Of a stretch of 33,103 nucleotides of DNA, positions 8,105 to 16,523 are shown in pieces. The notes below the pieces were generated by a model, which was not told the origin of the DNA, made no database searches, and saw only the letters and a program-made list of their open reading frames with translations. Positions within the stretch are counted from its first letter, which is position 1. Each line of letters begins with the position of its first letter. Origin of the DNA: Bacteroidales bacterium. GTDB taxonomy: Bacteria; Bacteroidota; Bacteroidia; Bacteroidales; UBA932. The DNA is taken from contig JAAYCA010000031.1 in assembly GCA_012744435.1 (NCBI GenBank), positions 1-33,103 on the forward strand, read 5' to 3'. A program made the translations under genes and the position numbers.

Positions 8105-9067
8105 ATGACAGAATTCCCTTCATCCGGCTGGAAAGATTACGAACTGCTCGACAGCGGCGCGGGTGAGAAACTCGAGCGCTTCGGCGCCTATGTCCTGTCG
8201 CGGCCCGAACCCAAAGCCCTCTGGGACAAATCGCTCCCCGAGACGGAGTGGCGCAGGCTTGCGCACACGACCTTTACGCCCGGCGCCGGATTCGGCAAGG
8301 CCGGCAAGGAGGACAGCGGCACCTGGAACCGCCTGAAGAAGATGGACGACCAGTGGTGGATCCGGTATACGCTGGCGTCGGAGCGCAGCGACTCAGGGGG
8401 TTTCGGGGGGGGCGCCCCCCGTGAAACAAGCCCGACAGGGCGAGGCGCAAGTCTTGACTTGCGCCTCGGGCTGACTTCTTTCAAGCACGTCGGCGTGTTT
8501 CCCGAGCAGGCGCCGAACTGGGATTATATCTACCGGCAGACGCGTGCGCTGGCCGCGAAAGGCCGCACCCCCCGCGTGCTCAACCTTTTTGCCTACACCG
8601 GTGCGGCGTCGCTGGCCGCGAAGGCCGCCGGGGCCGATGTGACGCATCTGGACTCCGTCCGTCAGGTGGTCACCTGGGCCCGCGGCAACATGGAGCACAG
8701 CGGCCTCGACGGCATCCGCTGGGTGGTGGAGGACGCGATGAAATTCGCCCGGCGCGAGGCGCGCCGCGGCAACCGTTACGACGGCATCATCCTGGACCCT
8801 CCGGCCTATGGCCACGGCCCGGACGGCGAAAAATGGAAGCTCGACGAGTGTCTCTTCGACATGCTCCGCACCGTGGGGGATATCCTGAGTCCGCAGGATG
8901 CTTTCCTGGTGCTCAACCTTTATTCCAACGGGTATTCCGCCCTTCTGGGCGAAACGCTCGTCCGCCAGGCGATGCCCGTCGGGACGGTCGAGCGTGGCGA
9001 GCTGGCGCTGAACGACAAGTTCGGCAAAGCCCTGCCCCTGTCCATCGTCGTGCGGATGACACGATAA
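8105..9067 (+). CDS. class I SAM-dependent methyltransferase (rRNA methylase-like) with in-frame palindromic insert
   Basis: A 320-residue cytosolic enzyme with a Rossmann methyltransferase fold. RVLNLFAYTGAASLAA (about 155-170) is the SAM-binding motif I, and IILDPPAYGHGP (about 223-234) is the DPPxYG catalytic motif seen in RlmI/RsmB-like RNA methylases. LGLTSFKHVGVFPEQAPNWD precedes the SAM site and is typical of a family widespread in Bacteroidota. Between LASERS and that block lie about 25 residues rich in Gly, Ser and Arg that look foreign. They are encoded by a G-run hairpin and a second perfect palindrome (8397-8471, described separately). The target nucleotide cannot be predicted. 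It probably forms an operon with the DUF2723 gene upstream. Confidence 0.85.
   Translation: MTEFPSSGWKDYELLDSGAGEKLERFGAYVLSRPEPKALWDKSLPETEWRRLAHTTFTPGAGFGKAGKEDSGTWNRLKKMDDQWWIRYTLASERSDSGGFGGGAPRETSPTGRGASLDLRLGLTSFKHVGVFPEQAPNWDYIYRQTRALAAKGRTPRVLNLFAYTGAASLAAKAAGADVTHLDSVRQVVTWARGNMEHSGLDGIRWVVEDAMKFARREARRGNRYDGIILDPPAYGHGPDGEKWKLDECLFDMLRTVGDILSPQDAFLVLNLYSNGYSALLGETLVRQAMPVGTVERGELALNDKFGKALPLSIVVRMTR
8397..8471. repeat. twin-palindrome element inside the methyltransferase gene
   Basis: Two hairpins in tandem. The first is TTTCGGGGGG (8401-8410), a short loop, then CCCCCCGTGAAA (8415-8426). The second is a perfect 13-bp inverted repeat, CGAGGCGCAAGTC (8441-8453) and GACTTGCGCCTCG (8456-8468), with a 2-nt loop, extended by AAGCCCG...GGGCT flanks. 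The stretch stays in frame and adds roughly 20-25 low-complexity residues. The first half resembles the G-rich palindrome inside mutY (13341-13374). Confidence 0.65.
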
Positions 9068-9233
9068 ACAATCAGCATTTTTCCGAGTTCGACGTCCACA
9101 CTTCCCCCGCATTGATCGCAGAGGTGACCCGCCGGGGGTTGCTGTAAGCAACGCTCCTGATCCTGCAGCCTGCTGTCAATGTCCGCGAAAAGCGGACATT
9201 GACGACACGTATTGTCCTGCACAAATTAATTGC
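9068..9233. other. structured intergenic region with three stem-loops
   Basis: Non-coding gap before the transketolase promoter. CCCCCG (9104-9109) can pair with CGGGGG (9133-9138). TTGCT-gta-AGCAA (9139-9151) forms a small hairpin. GTCAATGTCCGC (9175-9186) and GCGGACATTGAC (9192-9203) form a perfect 12-bp stem with a GAAAA loop. None has a T tract, so these are not ordinary intrinsic terminators. The layout is reminiscent of a dispersed repeat, but copy number cannot be judged here. Confidence 0.5.
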
Positions 9234-9241
9234 TATCTTTG
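9212..9241 (+). promoter_or_regulatory. promoter of the transketolase-lepA operon
   Basis: TTG at 9212-9214 and TATCTTTG at 9234-9241 with a 19-bp spacer. This is the best match in the window to the Bacteroidota -33/-7 consensus. The ATG of transketolase follows 34 bases later. Confidence 0.8.
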
Positions 9242-9275
9242 TGGACTTACGGAACATAAGCCAAAACCATACGGA

Positions 9276-11297
9276 ATGAAAAATTCAATCAGCGTTCTCA
9301 ACCACGCGGCGGACAACATCCGCATCCTCGCTGCCAGTGCAGTCGAAAAGGCCAAGAGCGGTCATCCCGGCGGCGCCATGGGCGGCGCCGACTTCATCAA
9401 CGTACTTTACAGCGAATACCTCGAATACGACCCGGAGAACCCGACCTGGGCCGGCCGGGACCGTTTCTTCCTCGACCCCGGCCACATGGCCCCCATGCTC
9501 TACGGCCAGCTGTGCCTGACCGGCAAATACAGCCTCGAGGAGCTCGCCAACCTGCGCCAGTGGGGCTCCCCGACCACGGGACACCCCGAGTTCGACATCG
9601 TCCGCGGCATCGAGAACACCAGCGGTCCCCTCGGCCAGGGCCACGCCTATGCCGTCGGCGCCGCCATCGCGGCCAAGTTCCTCGCAGCCCGCACGGGCAA
9701 CCCGGCCTTTGCCAAAGAGACCGTCTACGCCTATATCTCAGACGGCGGCGTGCAGGAGGAGATCTCCCAGGGAGCCGCCCGCATCGCCGGTACGCTGGGC
9801 CTGGACAACCTGATCATGTTCTACGATTCCAACGACATCCAGCTCTCTACGGAGACGAAGGTCGTCATGAACGAAGACACCGCCGCCAAGTACCGCGCTT
9901 TGGGCTGGGACGTGCAGGAGATCGACGGCAACGACGCCGCGCAGATCCGCACCGCCATCGAGAAAGCCAAGGCCGTCAGCGGCAAACCCGCCCTCATCAT
10001 CGGCAAATGCATCATGGGCAAGGGAGCCCTCAAGGAGGACGGTTCGAGCTACGAGCACAACTGCAAGACCCACGGCGCTCCGCTCGGCGGCGACGCCTAC
10101 AGGAATACCGTCAAGAACCTGGGCGGCGACCCGGATAATCCTTTCGTCATCTTCGACGACGTCAAAGAGCTCTATACCCGGCGCGCCGAAGAGCTGAAGG
10201 GCATCGTGGCCGCGCGCTACGCCGAGGAGAAAGTCTGGGCGCTCGCCAACCCGGAAAAAGCCGCAGAGCTGGCCGGGTGGTTCAGCGGCAAGGCTCCGGA
10301 GATCGACTGGAGCAAAGTCGTCCAGAAAGACAATGACGCCACCCGCTCCGCCAGTGCCGCCTGCCTGTCCGCGCTTGCGGAGCAGGTCCCCAATATGGTC
10401 TGTGCCTCCGCCGACCTGTCCAATTCCGACAAGACCGACGGTTTCCTCAAGAAGACCCACGCCTTCCAGGCCGGCGACTTCTCCGGCGCCTTCCTGCAGG
10501 CCGGCGTCGCCGAACTCACGATGGCCTGCTGCTGCATCGGCATGGCCCTGCACGGCGGCGTCATCCCCGCCTGCGGCACCTTCTTCGTCTTTTCCGACTA
10601 CATGAAGCCGGCCGTCCGCATGGCAGCCCTGATGGAGTTGCCCGTCAAGTTCATCTGGACCCACGACGCTTTCCGCGTGGGCGAAGACGGCCCCACCCAC
10701 GAGCCCGTCGAGCAGGAGGCCCAGATCCGCCTGATGGAGAAACTCAAAAACCACCACGGCCGGAATTCCGTCCTGGTGCTGCGTCCCGCAGATGCGAAAG
10801 AGACCACCGGGGCCTGGGCGCTGGCCATGGCCAACACCGCCACCCCGACGGCCCTCATCCTTTCCCGCCAGAACATCGCCAACCTGCCCGAAGGCAATGA
10901 CTACGGCCAGGTGGCCAAAGGCGGCTACATCGTGGCCGGCTCCGACGCCGATCCCGAGGTCATCCTCGTGGCTTCCGGCTCCGAAGTCTCCACCCTGGAG
11001 GCCGGTGCCCGGCTGCTGCGCGCCGACGGCAGGAAGGTCCGCGTGGTGAGCGTCCCCTCCGAGGGTCTTTTCCGCAGCCAGAGCAAGGAGTACCAGCAGC
11101 GCGTCCTGCCTGCCGGCGTCAGGAAGTTCGGCCTTACCGCCGGCCTGCCCGTCACCCTGCAGGGCCTCGTCCCCGAGGCGGAAGGCAGCGTCTGGGGTCT
11201 CGAATCCTTCGGATTCTCCGCCCCCTACAAGGTGCTCGACGAGAAACTCGGCTACACCGCCGAAAATGTCCGCGAGCAGGTGAACAAGCTCTTCTGA
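9276..11297 (+). CDS. tkt: transketolase
   Basis: Thiamine-diphosphate enzyme that transfers two-carbon ketol units in the non-oxidative pentose phosphate pathway. Full length at 673 residues, with all three domains in one chain. Visible: [13 protein letters not shown] (residues 26-38), [14 protein letters not shown] (about 117-130), the TDP-binding region [12 protein letters not shown] followed by [10 protein letters not shown], and the pyrimidine-domain segment [19 protein letters not shown]. The glycines around SDGGVQEE differ from the classical GDGDLMEG but still fit transketolase. A good -33/-7 promoter lies upstream, and lepA begins five bases after the stop, so the two are co-transcribed. 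Confidence 0.97.
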   Translation: MKNSISVLNHAADNIRILAASAVEKAKSGHPGGAMGGADFINVLYSEYLEYDPENPTWAGRDRFFLDPGHMAPMLYGQLCLTGKYSLEELANLRQWGSPTTGHPEFDIVRGIENTSGPLGQGHAYAVGAAIAAKFLAARTGNPAFAKETVYAYISDGGVQEEISQGAARIAGTLGLDNLIMFYDSNDIQLSTETKVVMNEDTAAKYRALGWDVQEIDGNDAAQIRTAIEKAKAVSGKPALIIGKCIMGKGALKEDGSSYEHNCKTHGAPLGGDAYRNTVKNLGGDPDNPFVIFDDVKELYTRRAEELKGIVAARYAEEKVWALANPEKAAELAGWFSGKAPEIDWSKVVQKDNDATRSASAACLSALAEQVPNMVCASADLSNSDKTDGFLKKTHAFQAGDFSGAFLQAGVAELTMACCCIGMALHGGVIPACGTFFVFSDYMKPAVRMAALMELPVKFIWTHDAFRVGEDGPTHEPVEQEAQIRLMEKLKNHHGRNSVLVLRPADAKETTGAWALAMANTATPTALILSRQNIANLPEGNDYGQVAKGGYIVAGSDADPEVILVASGSEVSTLEAGARLLRADGRKVRVVSVPSEGLFRSQSKEYQQRVLPAGVRKFGLTAGLPVTLQGLVPEAEGSVWGLESFGFSAPYKVLDEKLGYTAENVREQVNKLF

Positions 11298-11302
11298 TCC
11301 CG

Positions 11303-13093
11303 ATGCGCCACATCCGCAACTTTTGCATCATCGCCCACATCGACCACGGCAAGAGCACCCTGGCCGACCGTCTGCTGGAGCTTACGCAGACCCTGGGAGC
11401 GCGCGACATGGAGAACCAGGTCCTGGACGACATGGACCTGGAGAAAGAAAAGGGCATCACGATCAAGAGCCATGCGATCCAGATGACGCATCAGTACCAG
11501 GGAGAGACCTACAAACTCAACCTCATCGACACGCCGGGCCACGTGGACTTCTCTTACGAGGTGTCCCGCTCCATCGCCTCGTGCGAAGGGGCCCTGCTCG
11601 TCGTGGACGCCTCGCAGGGCGTCCAGGCGCAGACCATCTCCAACCTTTACATGGCCATCGACCACGGCCTGGAGATCATCCCTGTGCTCAACAAGATCGA
11701 CATGGAATCCGCGCAGGTGGAGGTCGTCACCGACGAAATCTGCGACCTGCTGGGCTGTGCTCCTGAAGAGATTTTCAAAGTCTCAGCCCGTACGGGAGAG
11801 GGCGTGGCGCCGATTCTCGACGCCATCGTGGAGCGGATTCCGGCGCCGCAGGGCGATCCGGAAGCGCCGCTCCAGGCGCTCATCTTCGATTCGGTGTTCA
11901 ACTCCTTCCGCGGCGTGATCGCCTATTTCAAAATCAAGAACGGTTCCATCCGCAAGGGCGACAAGGTTAAGTTCTTCGCCACCGGGCAGGACTACGAAGT
12001 GGAGGAGGTCGGCATCCTGAAGATGAAGCTCACGCCCACTGCCGGCATCGGCTGCGGCGACGTGGGCTACGTCATCACGGGCATCAAGAGCGCCACCGAG
12101 GTCAAGGTGGGCGACACGGTCACGCATGTGGCGCGCCCCTGCGCCCAGGCGATCGCCGGTTTCGAGGAAGTCAAGCCCATGGTCTTCGCGGGCATGTACC
12201 CGGTGCAGGCCGACAAGTTCGAGGAGCTGCGCGCCGTGCTGGAGAAGTTCCAGCTCAACGACGCATCTTTTGTCTATGAACCGGAGAGCTCGCTCGCCCT
12301 CGGCAGCGGCTTCCGCTGCGGTTTCCTCGGGCTGCTCCACCTCGAAATCGTGCAGGAGCGGCTTTTCCGCGAGTTTGACATGGACGTGATCACCACGGTG
12401 CCCAACGTCTCGTATAAGGTATATACGACGCAGGGGGAAGTGATGGATGTTCACAACCCCTCCGGACTGCCGCCCCAGACGCTCATCGACCATATCGAAG
12501 AGCCGTATATCCGGGCGCAGATCATCTCCAAGTCGGAATTCTTCGGCCCCATCATGAAGCTCTGCATGGACCGCCGCGGGGCGCTGGTCGGCCAGCACTA
12601 TATCACTGCCGAGCGCGTGGAGCTGACCTATGACATGCCCCTGTCGGAGATCGTGTTCGACTTCTACGACAAGCTCAAGACCATCTCCAAGGGCTATGCC
12701 TCCTTCGACTACCATGTGACCGGTTTCCGCCCGGCGCGCCTCGTCAAGCTGGACATCCTGCTGAACGGCGATCCGGCCGACGCCCTCTCCACGCTCATCC
12801 ACGAAGACAACGCCTACACCTTCGGACGCAAGATGTGCGAGAAGCTCAAGGACCTCATCCCGCGGCAGCAGTTCGACATTCCCATCCAGGCCGCCATCGG
12901 CGCCAAGATCATCGCCCGCGAGACGGTGCGGCAGGTGCGCAAGGACGTGACCGCCAAATGCTACGGCGGCGATGTCACGCGTAAGCGCAAGCTCCTTGAG
13001 AAGCAGAAAGAAGGCAAGAAACGCATGCGCCAGATCGGCACCGTCCAGGTGCCGCAGAGCGCCTTCATGGCCGTGCTCAAGCTGGATTCGTAA
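11303..13093 (+). CDS. lepA: elongation factor 4 (LepA)
   Basis: Ribosome-associated GTPase of the translation-factor superfamily. The G domain is complete: AHIDHGKST at residues 11-19, DTPGH at 76-80 and NKID at 131-134. The LepA-specific C-terminal domain is present ([19 protein letters not shown] near the end). The 596-residue length is normal. It lies five bases after transketolase and is translated from the same transcript. Its last 17 bases overlap the end of the convergent mutY gene. Confidence 0.98.
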   Translation: MRHIRNFCIIAHIDHGKSTLADRLLELTQTLGARDMENQVLDDMDLEKEKGITIKSHAIQMTHQYQGETYKLNLIDTPGHVDFSYEVSRSIASCEGALLVVDASQGVQAQTISNLYMAIDHGLEIIPVLNKIDMESAQVEVVTDEICDLLGCAPEEIFKVSARTGEGVAPILDAIVERIPAPQGDPEAPLQALIFDSVFNSFRGVIAYFKIKNGSIRKGDKVKFFATGQDYEVEEVGILKMKLTPTAGIGCGDVGYVITGIKSATEVKVGDTVTHVARPCAQAIAGFEEVKPMVFAGMYPVQADKFEELRAVLEKFQLNDASFVYEPESSLALGSGFRCGFLGLLHLEIVQERLFREFDMDVITTVPNVSYKVYTTQGEVMDVHNPSGLPPQTLIDHIEEPYIRAQIISKSEFFGPIMKLCMDRRGALVGQHYITAERVELTYDMPLSEIVFDFYDKLKTISKGYASFDYHVTGFRPARLVKLDILLNGDPADALSTLIHEDNAYTFGRKMCEKLKDLIPRQQFDIPIQAAIGAKIIARETVRQVRKDVTAKCYGGDVTRKRKLLEKQKEGKKRMRQIGTVQVPQSAFMAVLKLDS

Positions 13094-14147
13094 GCGCTGC
13101 AAGCAGCAGCTCGAAGAGCCGGGGCTTGGCGTAACGGTCGAGCTCCGGCTCTTCGATCCAGAAATAGCCTTCCGGCAGGACCGGCTCCGCCGCCGGTTCC
13201 CATAAGTAGAAATCCACCAGCAGCGTCCGGTGCGTCAGCTGATGCCTCACGCCGGCGTTCAACAGTTGCGGTCGCGGCTCCGGGGCGCAAACGGGCCCGG
13301 TGCTGCTCTCTGTTTCCGGGGCCGTCGGAGCGAAACGGCCGAGGGGGTCGGGGGGAAGCGTCCCCCTGTCAAAAACGATGGGTTCGTAGAGCCCCTGCCA
13401 GATATCCCCGGGGCCGCGTCTGCGGATGGCGGTGCGGCCCTGCCAGCGCAGGTAGATATAGTCGAAGCGCCGCGTCTGCACGGCGGCCGCCTTCTGCATG
13501 ACGGGCAGGCGGTCCACGGTGCCGGACGCAAGCGCAGCGCAGGTGGGTGCGAGCGGACAGAGCAGGCAGGCCGGCGACGCGGGGGTGCATTGCATGGCGC
13601 CGAAATCCATCATCCCCTGGTTGAAATCGCCCGGCCGGCCGGGGGGAAGCAGCGACTGTGCCAGGGCGGTGAACTCCTTCCGGGCAGCCGTGGAGCCTAC
13701 CGGGGTCTCCACGCCGAAATGACGCGCCAGCACGCGATAGACATTGCCGTCCACGACGGCGACGGGAAGGCCGAAGGCGATGGAGCCGATGGCCGCGGCG
13801 GTATAGTCACCGACTCCCTTGAGGGCGCGGATCCCCTCCGGCGTGTCCGGGAAACGGCCCAGCGCTGCGATCTGCTTCGCCGCGGCGTGCAGATTGCGGG
13901 CCCGGCTGTAATACCCCAGGCCTTGCCAGAGACGCAGCACCTCGTCCTCGCTTGCAGCCGCAAGCGCTTCCACCCGGGGAAAGGCGGCCATGAAACGCTC
14001 CCAGTAGGCGCGTCCCTGCGCGATCCGCGTCTGCTGAAGGATGATCTCGCTCAGCCAGATGGCGTATGGATCGTGCGTGCGGCGCCAGGGAAGGTCCCGG
14101 GCGTTGGCGTCGTACCACGAGAGGATGGTTTCGGTAAATGAGGACAT
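13077..14147 (-). CDS. mutY: A/G-specific adenine glycosylase MutY
   Basis: Base-excision repair enzyme that removes adenine mispaired with 8-oxoguanine. From the start at 14147 ([15 protein letters not shown]) the protein is 356 residues. The frame is open further upstream, but the homology begins here. Key features: catalytic Glu in SEIILQQTR (33-41), [11 protein letters not shown] (77-87), helix-hairpin-helix [17 protein letters not shown] (109-125), catalytic Asp in VVDGNV (D133), and a complete 4Fe-4S loop C187-X6-C194-X2-C197-X5-C203. The C-terminal NUDIX-like domain carries a low-complexity stretch (about 259-290) encoded partly by a G-rich palindrome. A near-consensus GAACTTTG lies seven bases before the start. 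It overlaps lepA by 17 bases at its end. Confidence 0.95.
   Translation of the reverse strand: MSSFTETILSWYDANARDLPWRRTHDPYAIWLSEIILQQTRIAQGRAYWERFMAAFPRVEALAAASEDEVLRLWQGLGYYSRARNLHAAAKQIAALGRFPDTPEGIRALKGVGDYTAAAIGSIAFGLPVAVVDGNVYRVLARHFGVETPVGSTAARKEFTALAQSLLPPGRPGDFNQGMMDFGAMQCTPASPACLLCPLAPTCAALASGTVDRLPVMQKAAAVQTRRFDYIYLRWQGRTAIRRRGPGDIWQGLYEPIVFDRGTLPPDPLGRFAPTAPETESSTGPVCAPEPRPQLLNAGVRHQLTHRTLLVDFYLWEPAAEPVLPEGYFWIEEPELDRYAKPRLFELLLAALTNPA
13341..13374. repeat. G-rich palindrome inside mutY
   Basis: AGGGGG (13342-13347) and CCCCCT (13362-13367) are inverted arms around TCGGGGGGAAGCGT. The order AGGGGGT..CGGGGGG..GCG.CCCCC matches the left half of the element in the methyltransferase gene on the same strand of the window. 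In mutY it encodes LPPDPLG-like residues. Confidence 0.5.
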
Positions 14148-14174
14148 CTCTCCGCAAAGTTCCGTATTTTTTTG

Positions 14175-14182
14175 TATTTTTG
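14175..14182 (+). promoter_or_regulatory. -7 element for the outer-membrane barrel gene
   Basis: TATTTTTG matches TAnnTTTG, 23 bases before the GTG start at 14206. No -33 element is evident. Confidence 0.5.
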
Positions 14183-14205
14183 CGATTGGTTTAACTGAAA
14201 TTGAC

Positions 14206-14814
14206 GTGAAAAAGATTCTGATTCTTCTGGCTTTCACCGCCCTGCTGGGCGGACAGGCCGCCTACGCGCAGTCGGAATGGAATGCCGGCATGGGCTACGC
14301 CGCGGTTTCTTTCAACGGGACGGATTGCTCCAATTTCCTGAGTTCCCATGCGCTGAACGGCTTTTATGCCGGGGTCAGCCACGAGTTCTATTTCTCCGCC
14401 CTGGCAGGACTGACCTTCGAGCCCTCCGTCCTGTTCTACTACCAGTCCGGGCGCAACGGCAACAATGTCAAACCCAAGTATATCAAGATGCATTACCTGT
14501 CCGTGCCCATGGACGTGAAATACACCTTCGAGCTCTCCCCTTCCATGATGGCAAGTTTCTTCGCCGGCCCCGTGCTGAACGTCGGCGTGGCCGGCAACCT
14601 ATACAGCAAGAACACGTTCGTCACGACCAAGGATGAAACGGACCTGATGCACCCGCTGACCCGGGTCAATCTCCAGTGGAACGTAGGCAGCGCCGTGACC
14701 ATCGCCCAGGCGATCCAGCTCCGCGTCAGCTACGCGATGGGGGTGAGCCGCCTGATTCCCGAGCAGGAGATCCATGTCAACACGTTCTCGGTCGGGGCCG
14801 GATTCCTGTTCTAG
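14206..14814 (+). CDS. small outer-membrane beta-barrel protein (PorT-like)
   Basis: A 202-residue exported protein. The GTG start at 14206 is chosen because it opens a clean signal peptide (KKILILLAFTALLGGQAAYAQ); the longer upstream frame lies inside the promoter region and the mutY antisense. After cleavage the sequence alternates short amphipathic strands with aromatic ends (GMGYAAVSF, GVSHEFYFSALAGLTFEPSV, YLSVPMDVKYTFEL) and ends in SVGAGFLF with a terminal Phe, as expected of a BamA-folded barrel of about eight strands. The specific function is unknown. The next gene starts two bases after its stop, so they share a transcript. Confidence 0.8.
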   Translation: MKKILILLAFTALLGGQAAYAQSEWNAGMGYAAVSFNGTDCSNFLSSHALNGFYAGVSHEFYFSALAGLTFEPSVLFYYQSGRNGNNVKPKYIKMHYLSVPMDVKYTFELSPSMMASFFAGPVLNVGVAGNLYSKNTFVTTKDETDLMHPLTRVNLQWNVGSAVTIAQAIQLRVSYAMGVSRLIPEQEIHVNTFSVGAGFLF

Positions 14815-14816
14815 CC

Positions 14817-15308
14817 ATGCACGTCGTCCTGATCATCCTGGCCATCCTTCTCGGAGTCATCGGCATCATCGGCAGCATCGTGCCCGGCATTCCCGGTCCG
14901 CCGATCAGCTGGCTGGGGATCCTGATCATGTATTTCCTGAAAGGGACGAACGGAGCCGGGGAACCGATGTCATTGACGCTTCTGCTCGTCCTGCTGGGGG
15001 TGACGGTCCTGGTCACGGTGATCGACTATATCGTTCCGGCCTGGTTCACCAAACTGACCGGCGGCAGCAAATATGCCTCCTGGGGTGCCATTCTCGGCCT
15101 CTTTGCGGGGCTCATCTTTCCCCTGCCTTTCGGTATGATCGTGACCTCGCTGCTGGGTGCCTTCGCCTTTGAGTTCCTCTTCGCCGGCAAGGGCGCCGGC
15201 TCCTCCCTCAAAGCCTCGCTCGGCGCCTTCCTGGGCTTCCTGTCGGGCACGGGGATCAAGCTCATCGCCTCGGCGGTGATGCTCTATTATATCATCGTTT
15301 TTATCTAG
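14817..15308 (+). CDS. DUF456 domain-containing membrane protein
   Basis: A 163-residue inner-membrane protein that is almost wholly hydrophobic. The N-terminal segment ILLGVIGIIGSIVPGIPGP followed by LGILIMYF is the family hallmark, and two Gly-rich repeats follow (GAILGLFAGLIFPLPFGM, GAFLGFLSGTGIKLI), as in DUF456. Function is unknown. The ATG is two bases after the barrel gene's stop. Its TAG lies in the palindrome CTAG, which also provides the TAG of the convergent YqaA-like gene, so the two genes overlap by four bases. Confidence 0.85.
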   Translation: MHVVLIILAILLGVIGIIGSIVPGIPGPPISWLGILIMYFLKGTNGAGEPMSLTLLLVLLGVTVLVTVIDYIVPAWFTKLTGGSKYASWGAILGLFAGLIFPLPFGMIVTSLLGAFAFEFLFAGKGAGSSLKASLGAFLGFLSGTGIKLIASAVMLYYIIVFI

Positions 15309-15742
15309 ATCGCGCCGACAACCAGGTTCCAGACCAGGAAGCGGACGATTTTGCCGACCAGCAGCAGGACGAAGGTCCAGAAAGGCTGCGTGCGGTAGAA
15401 ACCCAGCGCCAGCACCAGCACATCCCCGATCACGGGCACGCCGCTCACCAAGCCGAGCCAGGCGCCATATTTCTGTACGGATTGCTGGTGCTTTTCGAGT
15501 TTCTCGTGGCTTACCTTGAACCACTTCTCAATCCATTCCCATTTGCCCAGCCAGCCCAGCCAATAGGTGAAAAGGCTCCCGGCCCAGCTTCCGGCCGTGC
15601 CGGCGACCAGGCAGCCGACGGGATTCTTCGTCGCCGCCAGGATGGCGATATACAGCGCATCCGAACTGAATGGAAAAATGGACGCGGCCAGCGCACTCCC
15701 CAGGAACAGGCCGAACAGACCCAGACTCTGCAGCCACTCCAT
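15305..15742 (-). CDS. YqaA-family (DedA/VTT-like) membrane protein
   Basis: A 145-residue inner-membrane protein related to YqaA and the VTT/SNARE-associated (DedA) group, some of which act as lipid flippases. Diagnostic text: GLFLGSALAASIFPFSSDAL near the N-terminus, then GTAGSWAGSLFTYWLGWLG (about 49-67) and the second half YGAWLGLVSGVPVIGDVLVL (about 92-111) with the conserved Gly and Pro residues of the reentrant loop. It is short, as YqaA proteins are. It starts one base after the stop of the ABC ATPase gene, forming a two-gene operon. Confidence 0.85.
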   Translation of the reverse strand: MEWLQSLGLFGLFLGSALAASIFPFSSDALYIAILAATKNPVGCLVAGTAGSWAGSLFTYWLGWLGKWEWIEKWFKVSHEKLEKHQQSVQKYGAWLGLVSGVPVIGDVLVLALGFYRTQPFWTFVLLLVGKIVRFLVWNLVVGAI

Positions 15743-15743
15743 T

Positions 15744-16397
15744 TTAGACGAACTGTCCGTCTTTCATCGTGAGGCTGCGGTCGCACAGGCCCGCCAGCTG
15801 CGGGTCGTGCGTCACGATGATGATGGTCTGTCCGAGACGCTCGCGCAGTGAGAACAGCAGGCGGTGGATCTCCTGTTTGGTCACGGAATCCAGATTGCCG
15901 GTGGGCTCGTCGGCGAAGAGCACGGCGGGGTCGTTGACCAGGGCCCGTGCGATGGCGACGCGTTGCTGTTCGCCGCCGGACAGTTCGGAAGGCTTGTGGT
16001 CCAGGCGCGCCTCCAGACCCACTTCGCCCAACAGGCGGACGGCCTTCGCACGGGCGTCTTTCGCGGAAGCCCCGGCAATCAGCGCGGGGATCATCACGTT
16101 CTCCTCCGCGGAAAACTCCGGCAGCAGGTGGTGCGCCTGGAAGACGAAACCAATCCTCCGTCCGCGAAAGGCGGCCAGCGCATCGCCCTGCAGATGCAGG
16201 ACATCCACCCCGTCCAGGCGCAGGCTCCCGCTGTCCGGCGTGGACAGGGTACCGAGAATCTGCAGGAGGGTGGACTTGCCGGCACCGGAAGCGCCCATGA
16301 TCGACACGACCTCGTGCGCTTCGGCGGTGAAATCTATCCCCTTCAGGACCTCCAGGGACCCGAAGCTTTTACGGATATCACGCGCGTCGATAATCAT
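15744..16397 (-). CDS. ABC transporter ATP-binding protein, LolD/MacB type
   Basis: A 217-residue cytoplasmic ATPase. Walker A GASGAGKST (35-43), Q-loop in FVFQAHHLLPEFSAEENV, signature LSGGEQQRVAIARAL (139-153), Walker B VLFADEPTGNLD (159-170) and the H-loop in IIIVTHDPQLA are intact. The 'LLPEFSAEENVMIP' and 'TGNLD' details fit the LolD/MacB subgroup, which drives lipoprotein release or mechanotransmission rather than classical transport. No partner permease (LolC/E-like) is adjacent, so it presumably pairs with a protein encoded elsewhere. It is co-transcribed with the YqaA-like gene. A near-consensus AACCTTTG sits four bases before the start. Confidence 0.9.
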   Translation of the reverse strand: MIIDARDIRKSFGSLEVLKGIDFTAEAHEVVSIMGASGAGKSTLLQILGTLSTPDSGSLRLDGVDVLHLQGDALAAFRGRRIGFVFQAHHLLPEFSAEENVMIPALIAGASAKDARAKAVRLLGEVGLEARLDHKPSELSGGEQQRVAIARALVNDPAVLFADEPTGNLDSVTKQEIHRLLFSLRERLGQTIIIVTHDPQLAGLCDRSLTMKDGQFV

Positions 16398-16407
16398 GGC
16401 ACAAAGG

Positions 16408-16439
16408 TTTGCTTTATAACCGCGGGGAAACTATCTTTG
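16408..16439 (+). promoter_or_regulatory. promoter of tRNA-Pro
   Basis: TTTG at 16408-16411 and TATCTTTG at 16432-16439 with a 20-bp spacer. The mature tRNA 5' end is 11 bases downstream. Confidence 0.75.
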
Positions 16440-16449
16440 CAGATATTTC

Positions 16450-16523
16450 CGGGGTGTGGCGCAGTTGGCTAGCGCATCTGGTTTGGGACCAGAGGGTCGA
16501 AAGTTCGAGTCTTTTCACCCCGA
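16450..16523 (+). tRNA. tRNA-Pro (anticodon TGG)
   Basis: The acceptor stem CGGGGTG pairs with CACCCCG, leaving discriminator A at 16523. The anticodon arm TCTGG-TTTGGGA-CCAGA gives anticodon TGG, and the T arm contains GTTCGAGTC. No CCA is encoded. Its 3' end directly abuts the stop codon of the convergent mdh gene, and I see no terminator downstream. Confidence 0.95.

Noticed and set aside
9175..9203. 12-bp hairpin as an intrinsic terminator of the methyltransferase gene
   Set aside because: The stem is strong, but GACACGTATTG follows instead of a T tract.
8920..9222. Minus-strand frame with two CxxC-like pairs (CRQC, CDQC), looking like a zinc ribbon
   Set aside because: It overlaps the methyltransferase 3' end and the palindromic intergenic block, has no promoter, and its second half is antisense coding. 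The Cys pairs probably come from the repeat-like DNA.
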